This document shows, piece after piece, positions 18,484 through 26,206 of a DNA stretch of 64,000 bases. Under the pieces are notes generated by a model that saw only the letters and a list, made by a program, of their open reading frames with translations, had not been told where the DNA came from and did no database searches. Source of the DNA: Acidobacteriota bacterium (lineage in GTDB: Bacteria; Acidobacteriota; UBA6911; JACQSX01); contig JACQSX010000010.1 in assembly GCA_016211105.1 (NCBI GenBank), positions 124,001-188,000 on the forward strand, given 5' to 3'. The position numbers and the translations under genes are program-made. Within the stretch, counting starts at the first letter, position 1. Each line of letters starts with the position of its first letter.

Positions 18484-18512
18484 GTAGAGACGCCCCGCCG
18501 GGGCGTCTCTAC
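18484..18512. repeat. 13-bp-arm palindrome (REP-like, GTAGAGACGCCCC family)
   Basis: GTAGAGACGCCCC and its exact complement flank a GCC loop, between the arsC stop and the arsC remnant. A near-identical hairpin lies at 23879-23905. It may act as an intra-operonic terminator or as a dispersed REP element. Confidence 0.7.
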
Positions 18513-18529
18513 GCCCCTCGGCGGAACAA

Positions 18530-18982
18530 TTAGGCATTGGGACACTTCGTGAGAAAATTTTTAATGTGCATGGCGATTTCGTCGCGGATGCGGCGAAATA
18601 CCGCCTTCCTCTGCTCCGGCGAGCCACGAGCGGCTGCGGGGTCTTCCAAATTCCAATGGAGGGTCGAGACGGCCGCAGGGAATAGGGGGCAGGCTTGCCG
18701 GGCCTGGTCGCACACGGTGATCACGTAGTCGAAATGCCGGCCGAGAAATTCCTCAACAGACTTGGGACAGTGCTTCGAGATGTCTACGCCGATCTCACGC
18801 ATCGCCTCGACGGCCTCGGGGTTGAGGCGGGCGGGGTTCGTCCCAGCGCTTGTAACCTCGAAGCGGTCGGCGGCCAGGCGCCGTAAAAGCCCCTCGGCCA
18901 TCTGGCTGCGGCAGGAGTTTGCCGTACACAAGAACAAAACTTTGGCTTTTGCCAACTTCTGGCCCTTTCTCAAGTACCTCAA
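18530..18982 (-). CDS. arsC: Thioredoxin-type arsenate reductase
   Basis: 150 residues. The LMW-phosphatase loop CTANSCRSQMAEG (CX5R) near residue 19 and ITVCDQARQACP with the two resolving cysteines identify an ArsC that reduces As(V) to As(III). A TTG codon nine residues into the frame is an alternative start. It lies just downstream of arsM; the gap holds the MITE-end copy. The reduction product would serve ArsM and Acr3. Confidence 0.92.
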   Translation of the reverse strand: MRYLRKGQKLAKAKVLFLCTANSCRSQMAEGLLRRLAADRFEVTSAGTNPARLNPEAVEAMREIGVDISKHCPKSVEEFLGRHFDYVITVCDQARQACPLFPAAVSTLHWNLEDPAAARGSPEQRKAVFRRIRDEIAMHIKNFLTKCPNA

Positions 18983-18988
18983 CGCTCA

Positions 18989-19030
18989 GTACCTCGATTC
19001 ATAAATACGGTAACGTTTGCTGATGGGGTT
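18989..19030. repeat. Solitary copy of the MITE end overlapping the 3' end of arsM
   Basis: GTACCTCGATTCATAAATAC (then GGTAACGTTTGCTGATG) is the same as the left end of the 16925 element and continues with recognisable similarity into its interior. The arsM stop codon and its last roughly ten residues ([10 protein letters not shown]) are encoded by it. Confidence 0.7.
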
Positions 19031-19934
19031 TGCGGGCGCGAATGAAGGCGCTCATGAATTTCCTGTCCAGGGCCCGCCCGAACTTTTCAACATCGATACC
19101 CGCGGCTGCAAGAAACTCGCGAGCATCCTCCAGCTTGTAGATCCGGGTTGGTTCCACCTCGATCGATTCGAAACCAGCGCGGGCCAACTTGGCCGCGTAT
19201 TCGAATTCCTCGAGGGCGCCGGCGACACAGCCGATCCACAGCTCGACGCTCTTGCGGATCTCGGCCGGCACGTCGCCACGCACCACGACGTCGGAAACGG
19301 CGAACCTTCCTCCGGGTCGGAGGACGCGGTAGGCCTCGGCCAGTACACGATCCTTGTCGGCAGAGAGGTTAATGACACAGTTGGAAATGATGACGTCGAC
19401 TGAGTTGTCGGGAAGCGGGATGTTTTCAATCTCTCCTTTTAGGAATTCCACATTCTTGACACCTGCTTTACGCTGGTTCTCACGGGCAAGGGCCAGCATT
19501 TCATCGGTCATATCCAGTCCGTAGGCCATTCCCACAGGACCCACCCTCTTTGCCGACAGCAGAACGTCGATTCCACCGCCGGATCCGAGGTCGAGGATCG
19601 TCTCACCCGGATTCAATTGCGCCAATGCAGTCGGATTTCCACAGCCCAGCGAAGCGGTTACAGCTTCCATCGGCAAATCCGATATCTCATCGTCTCCATA
19701 GAGATTGGAGGTGATCGGGTCACTGCGGCCATCGCTGGTGGGCTCGCCACAGCAGGACCTGTGCGAGGTGACGTTCAGGGCCGCCTCGCCATATTTCTGC
19801 TTAACGACCCCCTTGATGTCCCCACTTGAGCGCTCGACCGATGTGCCGCCGCAGCAAGAGCGCGCGCCGGCAATGGGCGAAACCGGGTCCGCCGATTCTT
19901 CTCTAATAGTTTCCTCGTGGTTTTTGTCCTTCAT
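18999..19934 (-). CDS. arsM: Arsenite S-adenosylmethionine methyltransferase
   Basis: 311 residues. The N-terminal 85 residues hold two vicinal-cysteine segments (ARSCCGG, HRSCCGE). The methyltransferase core has [16 protein letters not shown] and [13 protein letters not shown] with the conserved As(III)-binding cysteine, plus a further cysteine at WIGCVAG. It methylates As(III) to volatile or less retained species. It is second in the arsR-arsM-arsC-acr3 operon. The C-terminal ten residues derive from a mobile-repeat end and are probably non-essential. Confidence 0.93.
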   Translation of the reverse strand: MKDKNHEETIREESADPVSPIAGARSCCGGTSVERSSGDIKGVVKQKYGEAALNVTSHRSCCGEPTSDGRSDPITSNLYGDDEISDLPMEAVTASLGCGNPTALAQLNPGETILDLGSGGGIDVLLSAKRVGPVGMAYGLDMTDEMLALARENQRKAGVKNVEFLKGEIENIPLPDNSVDVIISNCVINLSADKDRVLAEAYRVLRPGGRFAVSDVVVRGDVPAEIRKSVELWIGCVAGALEEFEYAAKLARAGFESIEVEPTRIYKLEDAREFLAAAGIDVEKFGRALDRKFMSAFIRARKPHQQTLPYL

Positions 19935-19971
19935 CGTAAAGATCTCCTAATGTCGAAGGCGCCTCCGCACC

Positions 19972-20313
19972 CTAGCGGCACGCTTGCAAGATCCTTTTCG
20001 CTTCGATCGCCTTGTTCCGGGAGCAGCACTCTTGAAAGAGAAAAGCGAGCAGTTCTTGCAGAGCTTCTACATGGGCCGCATACCATAGGAACTGGCGATC
20101 GCGCCGCACGGTAACCAGACCTTCGTTTTTCAGCTTTTCCAGATGATGAGACAGCGTGGAGCCTGCGATGTCCAGTTCGGTCTGGATGTCTCCCACCACC
20201 ATGCCGCCGGGGTGCGCCGAGAGCAACAGGCGCATGATGCGAAGCCGCGGCGCGGTCCCCATCGCTGAAAGCATGTCGGCGTATCTTGCAATATTAGCAC
20301 TTCGTACTTCCAT
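19972..20313 (-). CDS. arsR: ArsR/SmtB family arsenic-responsive repressor
   Basis: 113 residues with the winged-helix sequence IAGSTLSHHLEKLKNEGLVTVRRDRQ. The classical N-terminal CVC metal site is absent. Instead a C-terminal pair FQECCSRNK plus a third cysteine near the end (LQAC) resembles the ArsR type with C-terminal vicinal cysteines. It is the first gene of the operon. Its start codon is embedded in a perfect palindrome, pointing to autorepression. Confidence 0.9.
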   Translation of the reverse strand: MEVRSANIARYADMLSAMGTAPRLRIMRLLLSAHPGGMVVGDIQTELDIAGSTLSHHLEKLKNEGLVTVRRDRQFLWYAAHVEALQELLAFLFQECCSRNKAIEAKRILQACR

Positions 20314-20335
20314 ATTTCTATCATAGTAGAAATAT
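20312..20335. promoter_or_regulatory. Candidate ArsR operator
   Basis: ATATTTCTA-TCATAG-TAGAAATAT, perfect 9-bp arms, overlapping the arsR start codon. The position suits repression of the whole arsenic operon; a further AT-rich half-site follows up to 20345. Confidence 0.7.
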
Positions 20336-20456
20336 AAAAATATGGAAGGACATTTTTAAGGAAATGTTTCCGGAAGGAGTTTGGTGTCTCGGTCGGAGCG
20401 TCTTGACGCTTGAATATTTGATTTAGTCGGGGGCGGACAGATTTGAACGGTCCTTG

Positions 20457-21386
20457 TCAATTTCGTTTAATCACGACGCAACTGATATCGTCGTGTGGTA
20501 CACCGAATTGAAATAGATCCTCTCGAAGAGACTCGAATATGTCTTTTGCGCATCGATCTTTGACATTCCGTAGAATTGCCTCCACACGGCCTGGGAAAAA
20601 TGGCTCGGCGCCACAACTAAGCTCTGACAAGCCGTCCGTGTACAGAAGAAGAATGTCGCCTGCTCCCATCAGATTGATTTCGTTTACCTCGTAATTCTCC
20701 TTGTATCCGAGGACGCTGGAAATTGTTTGGCGGTCGATGTCGTCCCATGAAGGGATGGTTCCAATCGGAGGAAACGCGATCAGCAGATCCTCACTGATAT
20801 TCATGATGCGGTCGTAGTAACAAGAAAACACCACCGGCGGCGGATGTCCGGCAGAGATGAATCGGAACGTTCCGCTTTCAGATATCTCTCCATAAATCAG
20901 CGTCACGAACTTGTTTACACAGGAGGATTGATAAAATCGGGTGTTTAGATTCTCGAAAAGGCGAGTTGTGATGTCTCCATGGAAATCCAGTTCATAGAGA
21001 GCTCCCAGCAAGAAAGCCTGATGCAGCATCATAGCCAAAGAGACGTCCGTGAGCCGGTGACCTGAAACGTCCGCCAATGCGATGGCGGCTTTTCTCCGGC
21101 AGTCCCTGAGTTTTTGAGCGACATCCAATCGGCCTGCTGTCTCAGCCTTTCGCATACGTGCTTCCAGATCGTAACGCTTCTTGAAATCCACGTAGATAAT
21201 ATGGTCACCTCCGATAATTCCGTTCAGTGGAAAGGATCCGCCGTAGATGTCAATCCCGCTGAGCTTGGGGAGATCTCCCGAGGAAGGCGAAAAACATCGC
21301 ACGATACTTTGGAGGTTCTCCAGTTCGTCAGTCCAATCGAGTATCCCATCCGCAGATTGCATGAGTCTTTTCTTCTCTTCAGCCAT
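20457..21386 (-). CDS. PP2C/SpoIIE-type serine phosphatase
   Basis: 309 residues from ATG 21386, which has a GGAG site; the longer frame to 21563 overlaps the divergent gene. Phosphatase motifs: GGSFPLNGIIGGDH, IALADVSGHRLTD (usual DVSGHG), LLLYTDGLSE and PHDDISCVVIK, covering the metal-binding aspartates. There is no N-terminal GAF, PAS or response-regulator domain, only about 40 residues before the core with a short coiled segment later (RMRKAETAGRLDVAQKL). Likely a regulator phosphatase in partner switching; no cognate anti-sigma or STAS protein is nearby. Confidence 0.85.
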   Translation of the reverse strand: MAEEKKRLMQSADGILDWTDELENLQSIVRCFSPSSGDLPKLSGIDIYGGSFPLNGIIGGDHIIYVDFKKRYDLEARMRKAETAGRLDVAQKLRDCRRKAAIALADVSGHRLTDVSLAMMLHQAFLLGALYELDFHGDITTRLFENLNTRFYQSSCVNKFVTLIYGEISESGTFRFISAGHPPPVVFSCYYDRIMNISEDLLIAFPPIGTIPSWDDIDRQTISSVLGYKENYEVNEINLMGAGDILLLYTDGLSELSCGAEPFFPGRVEAILRNVKDRCAKDIFESLREDLFQFGVPHDDISCVVIKRN

Positions 21387-21456
21387 AACTCCGCCCTGAT
21401 GCAGTACAATTTTGCCTGAGGTGAAGGGATAAAGATAGGTGTTAAAGGAAGTAAGG

Positions 21457-22308
21457 ATGTTGATGTCTCGACGCACTAGTAGCCTTGAGATCAACGAGGC
21501 ACTGAAGGTCGCCGCGCTGGCAGCGCGCAAGGGTGGGGAGGTCGCTAAGGCCCGTTTGGGCAACCCCGGCTACCTGAAATGGAAGGGTCACCGGGACGTA
21601 GTTTCAGAGGCTTCACTGCAGGTCCAGGAAGCAATCGTCTCGACCATTGTGGCCGAAGTTCCTCACTCGGGGATTCTGACCGAGGAGGGACCAGACGATG
21701 CTCCCCTACCACTGGATGCTACGCATCTCTGGATTGTCGACCCAATCTGTGGCAGTTTGAACTTCGTTCAGGGCATTCCGTACTTCGGTGTTTCGATCGC
21801 TCTTCGGTCCGGCGGCAACATCTGCGTCGGCGTGGTCTACGATCCTTGCCGGGACGAGCTATTTCAGGCAACAACCGAGACGCCGGCTACGGTCAACGGC
21901 CAGAAGATTGTCGTTCAGCAGATATCGGACGGTACAGAAGCTTGGAGCAGTGCGATCGTTGGCACCGACTGGCCACACAGCGGGGAGCGACGCGAACAGG
22001 CCAGGCTGATCGTGGGGCTGATGGTCGGCCAGGTCAGCGAGTGCAACCTGATGGGCTCGCCGGCGCTCGGAATCTGCAACGTTGCCGCCGGACGCCTGCA
22101 CGCTTACTGGCACCTCGACCTGAAGATCTGGGACATCGCGGCGGCAAGCCTGGTCTTGCAGCGCGCGGGTGGATTGTTGACCGACGCACAGGGTATGACT
22201 TGGCTCTACTCAGATGGCGGCTACATCGCAAGCAATGTCGTGATCCACAATGCAATGCTCGGCTGCATTCAACCAGTCTTGGGCCTTCCGCATCTCGACT
22301 CCGGTTGA
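21457..22308 (+). CDS. Inositol-monophosphatase-like protein with altered metal motif
   Basis: 283 residues of the IMPase/CysQ fold. Canonical motif 1 (WxVDPxDGTxNF) appears as WIVDPICGSLNF: the second aspartate, a metal ligand, is cysteine. Motif 2 (WDxAAxxL) is intact as WDIAAASLVL, and EEGP is present upstream. The missing ligand makes normal Li-sensitive phosphatase activity doubtful. ATG 21457 is preceded by GGAAG. Part of its 3' sequence is duplicated at 23052-23108. Confidence 0.8.
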   Translation: MLMSRRTSSLEINEALKVAALAARKGGEVAKARLGNPGYLKWKGHRDVVSEASLQVQEAIVSTIVAEVPHSGILTEEGPDDAPLPLDATHLWIVDPICGSLNFVQGIPYFGVSIALRSGGNICVGVVYDPCRDELFQATTETPATVNGQKIVVQQISDGTEAWSSAIVGTDWPHSGERREQARLIVGLMVGQVSECNLMGSPALGICNVAAGRLHAYWHLDLKIWDIAAASLVLQRAGGLLTDAQGMTWLYSDGGYIASNVVIHNAMLGCIQPVLGLPHLDSG

Positions 22309-22604
22309 CGCGAAAACCGGGCGTGGTCCTGGGTGCTTGCCGCTACCCCAAAGGGGTGGCGGCGAACCCTGTGCTCTGAAGTTTTTCACAAGCTCTGAGC
22401 CCTTAATATCGCACCCATCAAAGAGCCGTCCACGAGCACGATCACGTGCACGGCCACGCCTTACGTTTTCCGTCCACTTGACGACGCTCGTGTTTGTCCT
22501 GCAGTCAGCGACTGTCGCCGTTTTTCTCAGATTGCTCTGCATCGGGGAACTCGCTAAAATGTGGCTTCGATTGGCCAAGGCCAGCTCTTGCGCTTGGGAG
22601 GAAC

Positions 22605-23045
22605 ATGACTAGAAAATTTTTGCTTGTTTTCGTCACTCTGGCAGCGGTCGTCATCGGTAACTTGGCGGTGGCTGAGAAAGAACAGACCGAGCGGCCAAAG
22701 CGGATCGCCATTTCCGAACTGAAGAAAAAACTAGACAGTGGTGAAAAACTCCTTCTGGTTGACGTTCGTGAAGACTGGGAGCTGAAAGAGGATGGCGCCA
22801 TTCCCGGCGCCATTCACATTCCCGTGGCAGAACTCGACAAGCGGATGAAAGACATCCCAAAAGATATCCAGCTTATCTTTTATTGAGGCAGTGGAGGGCG
22901 CGCGGAGCGCGCCGCGGAAAAATTCATCAAGGCGGGCTATCGGGCGGGTCCGTTCTGCGGAATTCGGGACTGGAAGAAGGAAAAGCAGAAGGTAGTAGAC
23001 AAGCTTGAAGGCCCAGTCGACGGGCCCATTCGACCGAAGCCGTAG
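22605..23045 (+). CDS. Exported selenocysteine-containing rhodanese (UGA at the catalytic position)
   Basis: ATG 22605 follows a strong GGGAGGAA site. Residues 1-23 are a signal peptide ending AVA. A rhodanese domain follows (LLLVDVREDWELKEDGAIPG, HIPVAELDKR, DIQLIFY). At residue 94, exactly where rhodaneses carry the catalytic cysteine (Y-C-x-x-G-x-R), the codon is UGA (22884-22886). The same frame continues with a perfect rhodanese ending (GSGGRAERAAEKFIKAGY, then DWKKEKQKVVDKL) to a TAG at 23043, giving 146 residues. A hairpin follows the UGA, and tRNA-Sec is encoded in the same window. It should transfer sulfur or selenium in the periplasm; the precise substrate is unknown. Truncation at the UGA would remove the active site. 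Confidence 0.88.
22897..22913 (+). promoter_or_regulatory. Bacterial SECIS-like hairpin
   Basis: A perfect 7-bp stem GGCGCGC/GCGCGCC closes a GGA loop, with the loop 18-20 bases after the UGA. Bacterial SECIS elements need an apical loop with G in the first two positions at about 16-37 bases from the UGA. The stem lies within the coding sequence, as usual in bacteria. Confidence 0.7.
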
Positions 23046-23051
23046 TATTAA

Positions 23052-23108
23052 GCAGGAGGGTTCCTGACTGACGCACAGGATATGACTTGGCCCGACTCAG
23101 ATGACGCA
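23052..23108 (+). pseudogene. Remnant duplicate of the IMPase-like gene
   Basis: Reads AGGFLTDAQDMTWPDSDD, matching AGGLLTDAQGMTWLYSDG encoded at about 22168-22220. Nucleotide identity is high over about 50 bases and then lost. This indicates a second copy or tandem duplication that has mostly been deleted. Confidence 0.6.
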
Positions 23109-23117
23109 GGACCGGGT

Positions 23118-23501
23118 TTACCAGTCGAGCCGCTCCAGGCCTTTGACCAGGTCGAAATGCCGGTCCCGGCTTAATATGGGGAGGGCATGTTGCCGGCACA
23201 GCGCCGCAATCCACGCGTCGTTGGAAGGAATGAGGGTACCGGCCTCTTTAAGTTGACCATAAAGCCGGGCATACCAGACTGCGGTGTCCTCATTGACGTC
23301 AAGCACGCGGGAGACAGAAATCATGTCCTCCAGCCAGCGCTCATACTCATGCTTGTGCCGTGAGCGGGCGATGCCGAAGTGATACTCACCCAAGACGATG
23401 ACTGGAATAGCGACCTGGCTGGAGCGGACAAACTTTTTGGCTGCGCCAGGTTGTCCCTCGGCAATGGCGGAAAGAGCATTCGTGTCAAGGATCAGGCCCA
23501 T
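23118..23501 (-). CDS. vapC: VapC-type PIN-domain toxin
   Basis: 127 residues. Acidic PIN residues are visible in LILDTNALSA (first Asp), VNEDTAVWYARLYG, SNDAWIAALC (third Asp) and LSRDRHFDLV. These are Mg-dependent RNases that cleave tRNA or rRNA. The start overlaps the antitoxin's 3' end by 10 bases, the usual operon arrangement with antitoxin first. Confidence 0.9.
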   Translation of the reverse strand: MGLILDTNALSAIAEGQPGAAKKFVRSSQVAIPVIVLGEYHFGIARSRHKHEYERWLEDMISVSRVLDVNEDTAVWYARLYGQLKEAGTLIPSNDAWIAALCRQHALPILSRDRHFDLVKGLERLDW

Positions 23502-23740
23502 TCCTCCGGCTCGATTCTCTCGAACTCTCTCTCAATCAAGCGGTTAATTCGCGCGGTCTCCTTGCGCAGTCGCCGTAGGCCCCCCACCAGCTTCATTCTC
23601 GCCTTGCGATTCTGAGATCTCATCTCCAGTTTTTCAGCCACGGCGTCACTCACAAACTGGCGCAGCGGGATTCTCTGTTCCGCGGCTTTCGCCTTAGCGA
23701 GGCGGAAGATCGCATCGGGAATCTCCAACGTCGTTTTCAT
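23492..23740 (-). CDS. vapB: VapB-type antitoxin
   Basis: 82 residues. The N-terminal MKTTLEIPDAIFRLAKAKA is a ribbon-helix-helix/MetJ-type DNA-binding segment and the C-terminal half is a charged toxin-wrapping tail. It neutralises the downstream PIN toxin and probably represses the operon through the palindrome just upstream. Confidence 0.85.
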   Translation of the reverse strand: MKTTLEIPDAIFRLAKAKAAEQRIPLRQFVSDAVAEKLEMRSQNRKARMKLVGGLRRLRKETARINRLIEREFERIEPEEWA

Positions 23741-23749
23741 CCTCTCATT

Positions 23750-23767
23750 TTCCCATATTTATGGGAA
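23750..23767. promoter_or_regulatory. Operator palindrome of vapBC
   Basis: TTCCCATA-TT-TATGGGAA, a perfect inverted repeat 9 bases upstream of the vapB start, positioned for autoregulation. Confidence 0.65.
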
Positions 23768-23878
23768 GAGGTCAATGAAGGGGACAACGGGCGGGCTTGC
23801 TTCAGTGTCCAAACATAGATCTTGCCCTCTCCCAGTTCTGGCATGCCGCTTCGGCATGGGCTTTGAAGTGGGCCGCAG

Positions 23879-23951
23879 TAGAGACACCCCGGCGGGGCGT
23901 CTCTATTCATGTCCCGACTTTCCCCAAAGAAAAGCGGCGACGCGTCGCCGC
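23879..23951. repeat. Two REP-like palindromes
   Basis: 23879-23905 is a copy of the GTAGAGACGCCCC-type hairpin also found at 18484. 23934-23951 is GCGGCGACGCGTCGCCGC, a perfect 18-base palindrome. Both lie in the 290-bp stretch between vapB and the surface protein; an apparent frame across them (23737-23958, minus strand) is a repeat artefact. Confidence 0.7.
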
Positions 23952-24031
23952 ACTCCAAAGCAACACAGCCCAGCCGTATGAGAACTTGGGGAGGGCAAGG
24001 CCGTAGACGACTTGAGCAGAATCATTACGAA

Positions 24032-26110
24032 TCACTCCAGGACCAGGTTTAGCGGCTGGCCGGACGGACCAAAGAAGCGCAGCGTTCCCTGCGGACGCTG
24101 GCCCGGCGCGTGGGCAAAGAGGATGAACTGTGTCGTATAGCCCCCGCCATCCACAAAGTGAGGCAACAGCAGCTCTTCGCCCGCAGCAGCGATCTCTTCG
24201 CTGACCGGCGGAGTCGTGGTGATCAGCAGTTCGCTTCGTTCGTTGGTCCTGGCCCGCAGGCCGATCACGGAAACTCCAGCCGGCGAATCGGTGGTAATTC
24301 TCAGAATCCCTCGGAATGGGAGCGCCAGGGATTGAAACCCTGCAATTTCTGTGACAAACAGCGCGACCTGACCGTTGGCGGCAACGACAGCGCTTCCCGC
24401 AAGCCCGGTGGAGACAGCGGCCAGCGTGGTCAGCTCGAAGTTGACCGTTACGGCACTATTCGAAGAATTTGCGATTGCAATCCCGGTCTGAACCGGTCCG
24501 CCCGCGCCGGAAATTTCTGTGTACATGCGAAAGGCTTTCCCCAAAGGCAGAGCCGGGACACTGGCCTCACTGACGGTGATTCCGCCGGTCTTGAAGGAAA
24601 AGATCCCCAGCCCGGAAGGCGCCCTGCCTGTCTGGGGGGTGATCCGAACCGAGCCGGCGCGCGCCGCGTCCGCCTCGCCGGAAGTCTGGAAACTGCGGGC
24701 GCCACGGGGTGGAATGGAGTAGCTGAAACTGGCAGCCGTTACCGAATTGACCGTGAGTGTCAGGCTTTCGGCCGGGGCAGAGGTAGAACCCTGGCTCCAG
24801 AATTCGATCGTCCCGCTGATCAATTCGCTGCCGGTATTGACCAGGACCACCTGGGTCGTCCAGCCTCCGCCGTCGACAAAGTGCGGCAGCAAAACCGTCT
24901 CACCGGAAACGGCGACCGAAAGGTCGGCCACCGGCAGCGTGGTCAGCAGAAATTCCGAACGCTCGTTGGTCAGGCCGCGCAAGGCAATGACTCCAATCGG
25001 CTGGTCTGAAATAAAAGTGAAGCTTCCAAGAAAGGTCGAGCTGCCGTTAAAGGGGCTCTGATTTAAGAAAGCGGCAATTTGGCTGTTGGCTGCAACGACT
25101 GTAGTGCCGGCCCTCACATCGGTCCCATCCGTGTCGGTAAAGAAGAAGGAAACATTGGCGGGCTGCGAGTTGGGGTTGGCCAGAGCCAGGCCTGTATTTA
25201 CTACCCCGCTCACTTCGGCAAAAGTTCTCCCTGAGCGAATGCGAGCTGAGGCTGGAACGCCCGTCTCGCTGACCAGAATGCCGTCCTGCCGCAGGCCGAA
25301 GATGGCCAGACCTGCCGGCGTGGTGCTTCCGGCCGCCGGCTGAATGCGGGCGTAGCCGATCGTCGGCGCAGCAAAAGCGCCCAGCGTGACCAGCGAAAGG
25401 CCTCCACGGTCGGCCAAAGCGTAATCCCTTTGAGCAGAGGGCAGAGCGGTGATCCGAAGCTCAGCGCTGGCCGAAGCGCCGCCAATCTCAATGGGAAGTC
25501 TTGCCGCGACCGTTGTGCTTCCAGCGCTGAGAGGCGTCACGCTGATCGTTACCGAGGTGGCTCCGGCAGCAAGGGTCACCGACGCAGGAACCGTGGCGAT
25601 GGCCGTATTGGAAGAGGAGAGCGCAACGACTGTTTCTTTTCCTTGGGCAAAGGTGATGGTCAAGTTCACCGTTCCCGTTCGGCCAAGGAACATCAAAGGA
25701 GTTGTGGGCCGCAGCTCCAGGCGGGCCGCCAGGATGTTTTTGGCCAGGAGATTTCCGCTGTCGTCGTAACGGTAGCCAACAGCCGTTCCGTTTCCGTAGT
25801 CGACCAGCACCAAGCGGCCGGCCGTGTCGTAGGTATAAATCACATCGCCGGCTTGCAGCGCCAGGGCAAAGAGCAGCCAGCAGAGGGCAAACCGCGCTAT
25901 GGATGTAAGGGCTCGCGGCAGAAGGCGGAAGACGGAAGGGGCAAAACAAATAACAGAGACGCAACCGTCAGAACGTGAGGAAAAATTCAAAATCCGAGCC
26001 GCGCGCGTCAGCAAGCGGTGGAGAGGATACAAGTCATTTCTACAGCGGCAGTACTGAGTTTCCAAACCAGATGAGGCACTTGCACCAGCGTCGCTGGAGA
26101 TGGCATTCAT
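24032..26110 (-). CDS. Large secreted or surface protein with Ig-like domains and one YD repeat
   Basis: About 690 residues. After an uncertain N-terminus a hydrophobic signal (FALCWLLFALALQAG) is followed by one YD/RHS unit (YTYDTAGRLVLVDYGNGT). A bacterial Ig-like domain (about 150-230 in the mature part) comes next, then two or three copies of a beta-rich module marked by the phrases TGLALANPNS / TGIAIANSSN and TNERSEFLLTT / TNERSELLITT. The style is common in acidobacterial extracellular proteins. The start is unclear: ATG 26110 sits inside a palindromic repeat, and an unseen start near 25925 would place the signal peptide at the N-terminus. It follows the RHS gene on the same strand. Confidence 0.7.
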   Translation of the reverse strand: MNAISSDAGASASSGLETQYCRCRNDLYPLHRLLTRAARILNFSSRSDGCVSVICFAPSVFRLLPRALTSIARFALCWLLFALALQAGDVIYTYDTAGRLVLVDYGNGTAVGYRYDDSGNLLAKNILAARLELRPTTPLMFLGRTGTVNLTITFAQGKETVVALSSSNTAIATVPASVTLAAGATSVTISVTPLSAGSTTVAARLPIEIGGASASAELRITALPSAQRDYALADRGGLSLVTLGAFAAPTIGYARIQPAAGSTTPAGLAIFGLRQDGILVSETGVPASARIRSGRTFAEVSGVVNTGLALANPNSQPANVSFFFTDTDGTDVRAGTTVVAANSQIAAFLNQSPFNGSSTFLGSFTFISDQPIGVIALRGLTNERSEFLLTTLPVADLSVAVSGETVLLPHFVDGGGWTTQVVLVNTGSELISGTIEFWSQGSTSAPAESLTLTVNSVTAASFSYSIPPRGARSFQTSGEADAARAGSVRITPQTGRAPSGLGIFSFKTGGITVSEASVPALPLGKAFRMYTEISGAGGPVQTGIAIANSSNSAVTVNFELTTLAAVSTGLAGSAVVAANGQVALFVTEIAGFQSLALPFRGILRITTDSPAGVSVIGLRARTNERSELLITTTPPVSEEIAAAGEELLLPHFVDGGGYTTQFILFAHAPGQRPQGTLRFFGPSGQPLNLVLE

Positions 26111-26160
26111 TCTCCCCGCCGCTCCCTTACAGTCACGGCTCGGATTTTTTCTCACGTTCC
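25971..26160. repeat. 190-bp element with inverted ends (GAACGTGAG...CTCACGTTC)
   Basis: The ends GAACGTGAGGAAAAATTC / TTTTTTCTCACGTTCC and the inner arms ATCCGAGCC / GGCTCGGAT are inverted repeats. A shorter element with the same ends and arms lies at 31294-31392, and the arm CCGCTCCCTGACGGTCGCGG also occurs inside the RHS gene near 27328. A dispersed palindromic repeat family associated with the two surface genes. Confidence 0.65.
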
Positions 26161-26206
26161 AAATCTCCCTGGCTTTTGAATAGCTGCGAAATTCATACAC
26201 AAAAAA

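Noticed and set aside
18313..18627. Apparent 104-residue protein across the arsC end, the palindrome and the acr3 start
   Set aside because: It joins the arsC tail in the wrong frame, a REP-like hairpin and the arsC remnant; not a single gene.
23737..23958. 73-residue frame containing CGDASPLFFG and RDAPPG
   Set aside because: Its sequence is the translation of two dispersed palindromes; no ribosome site.
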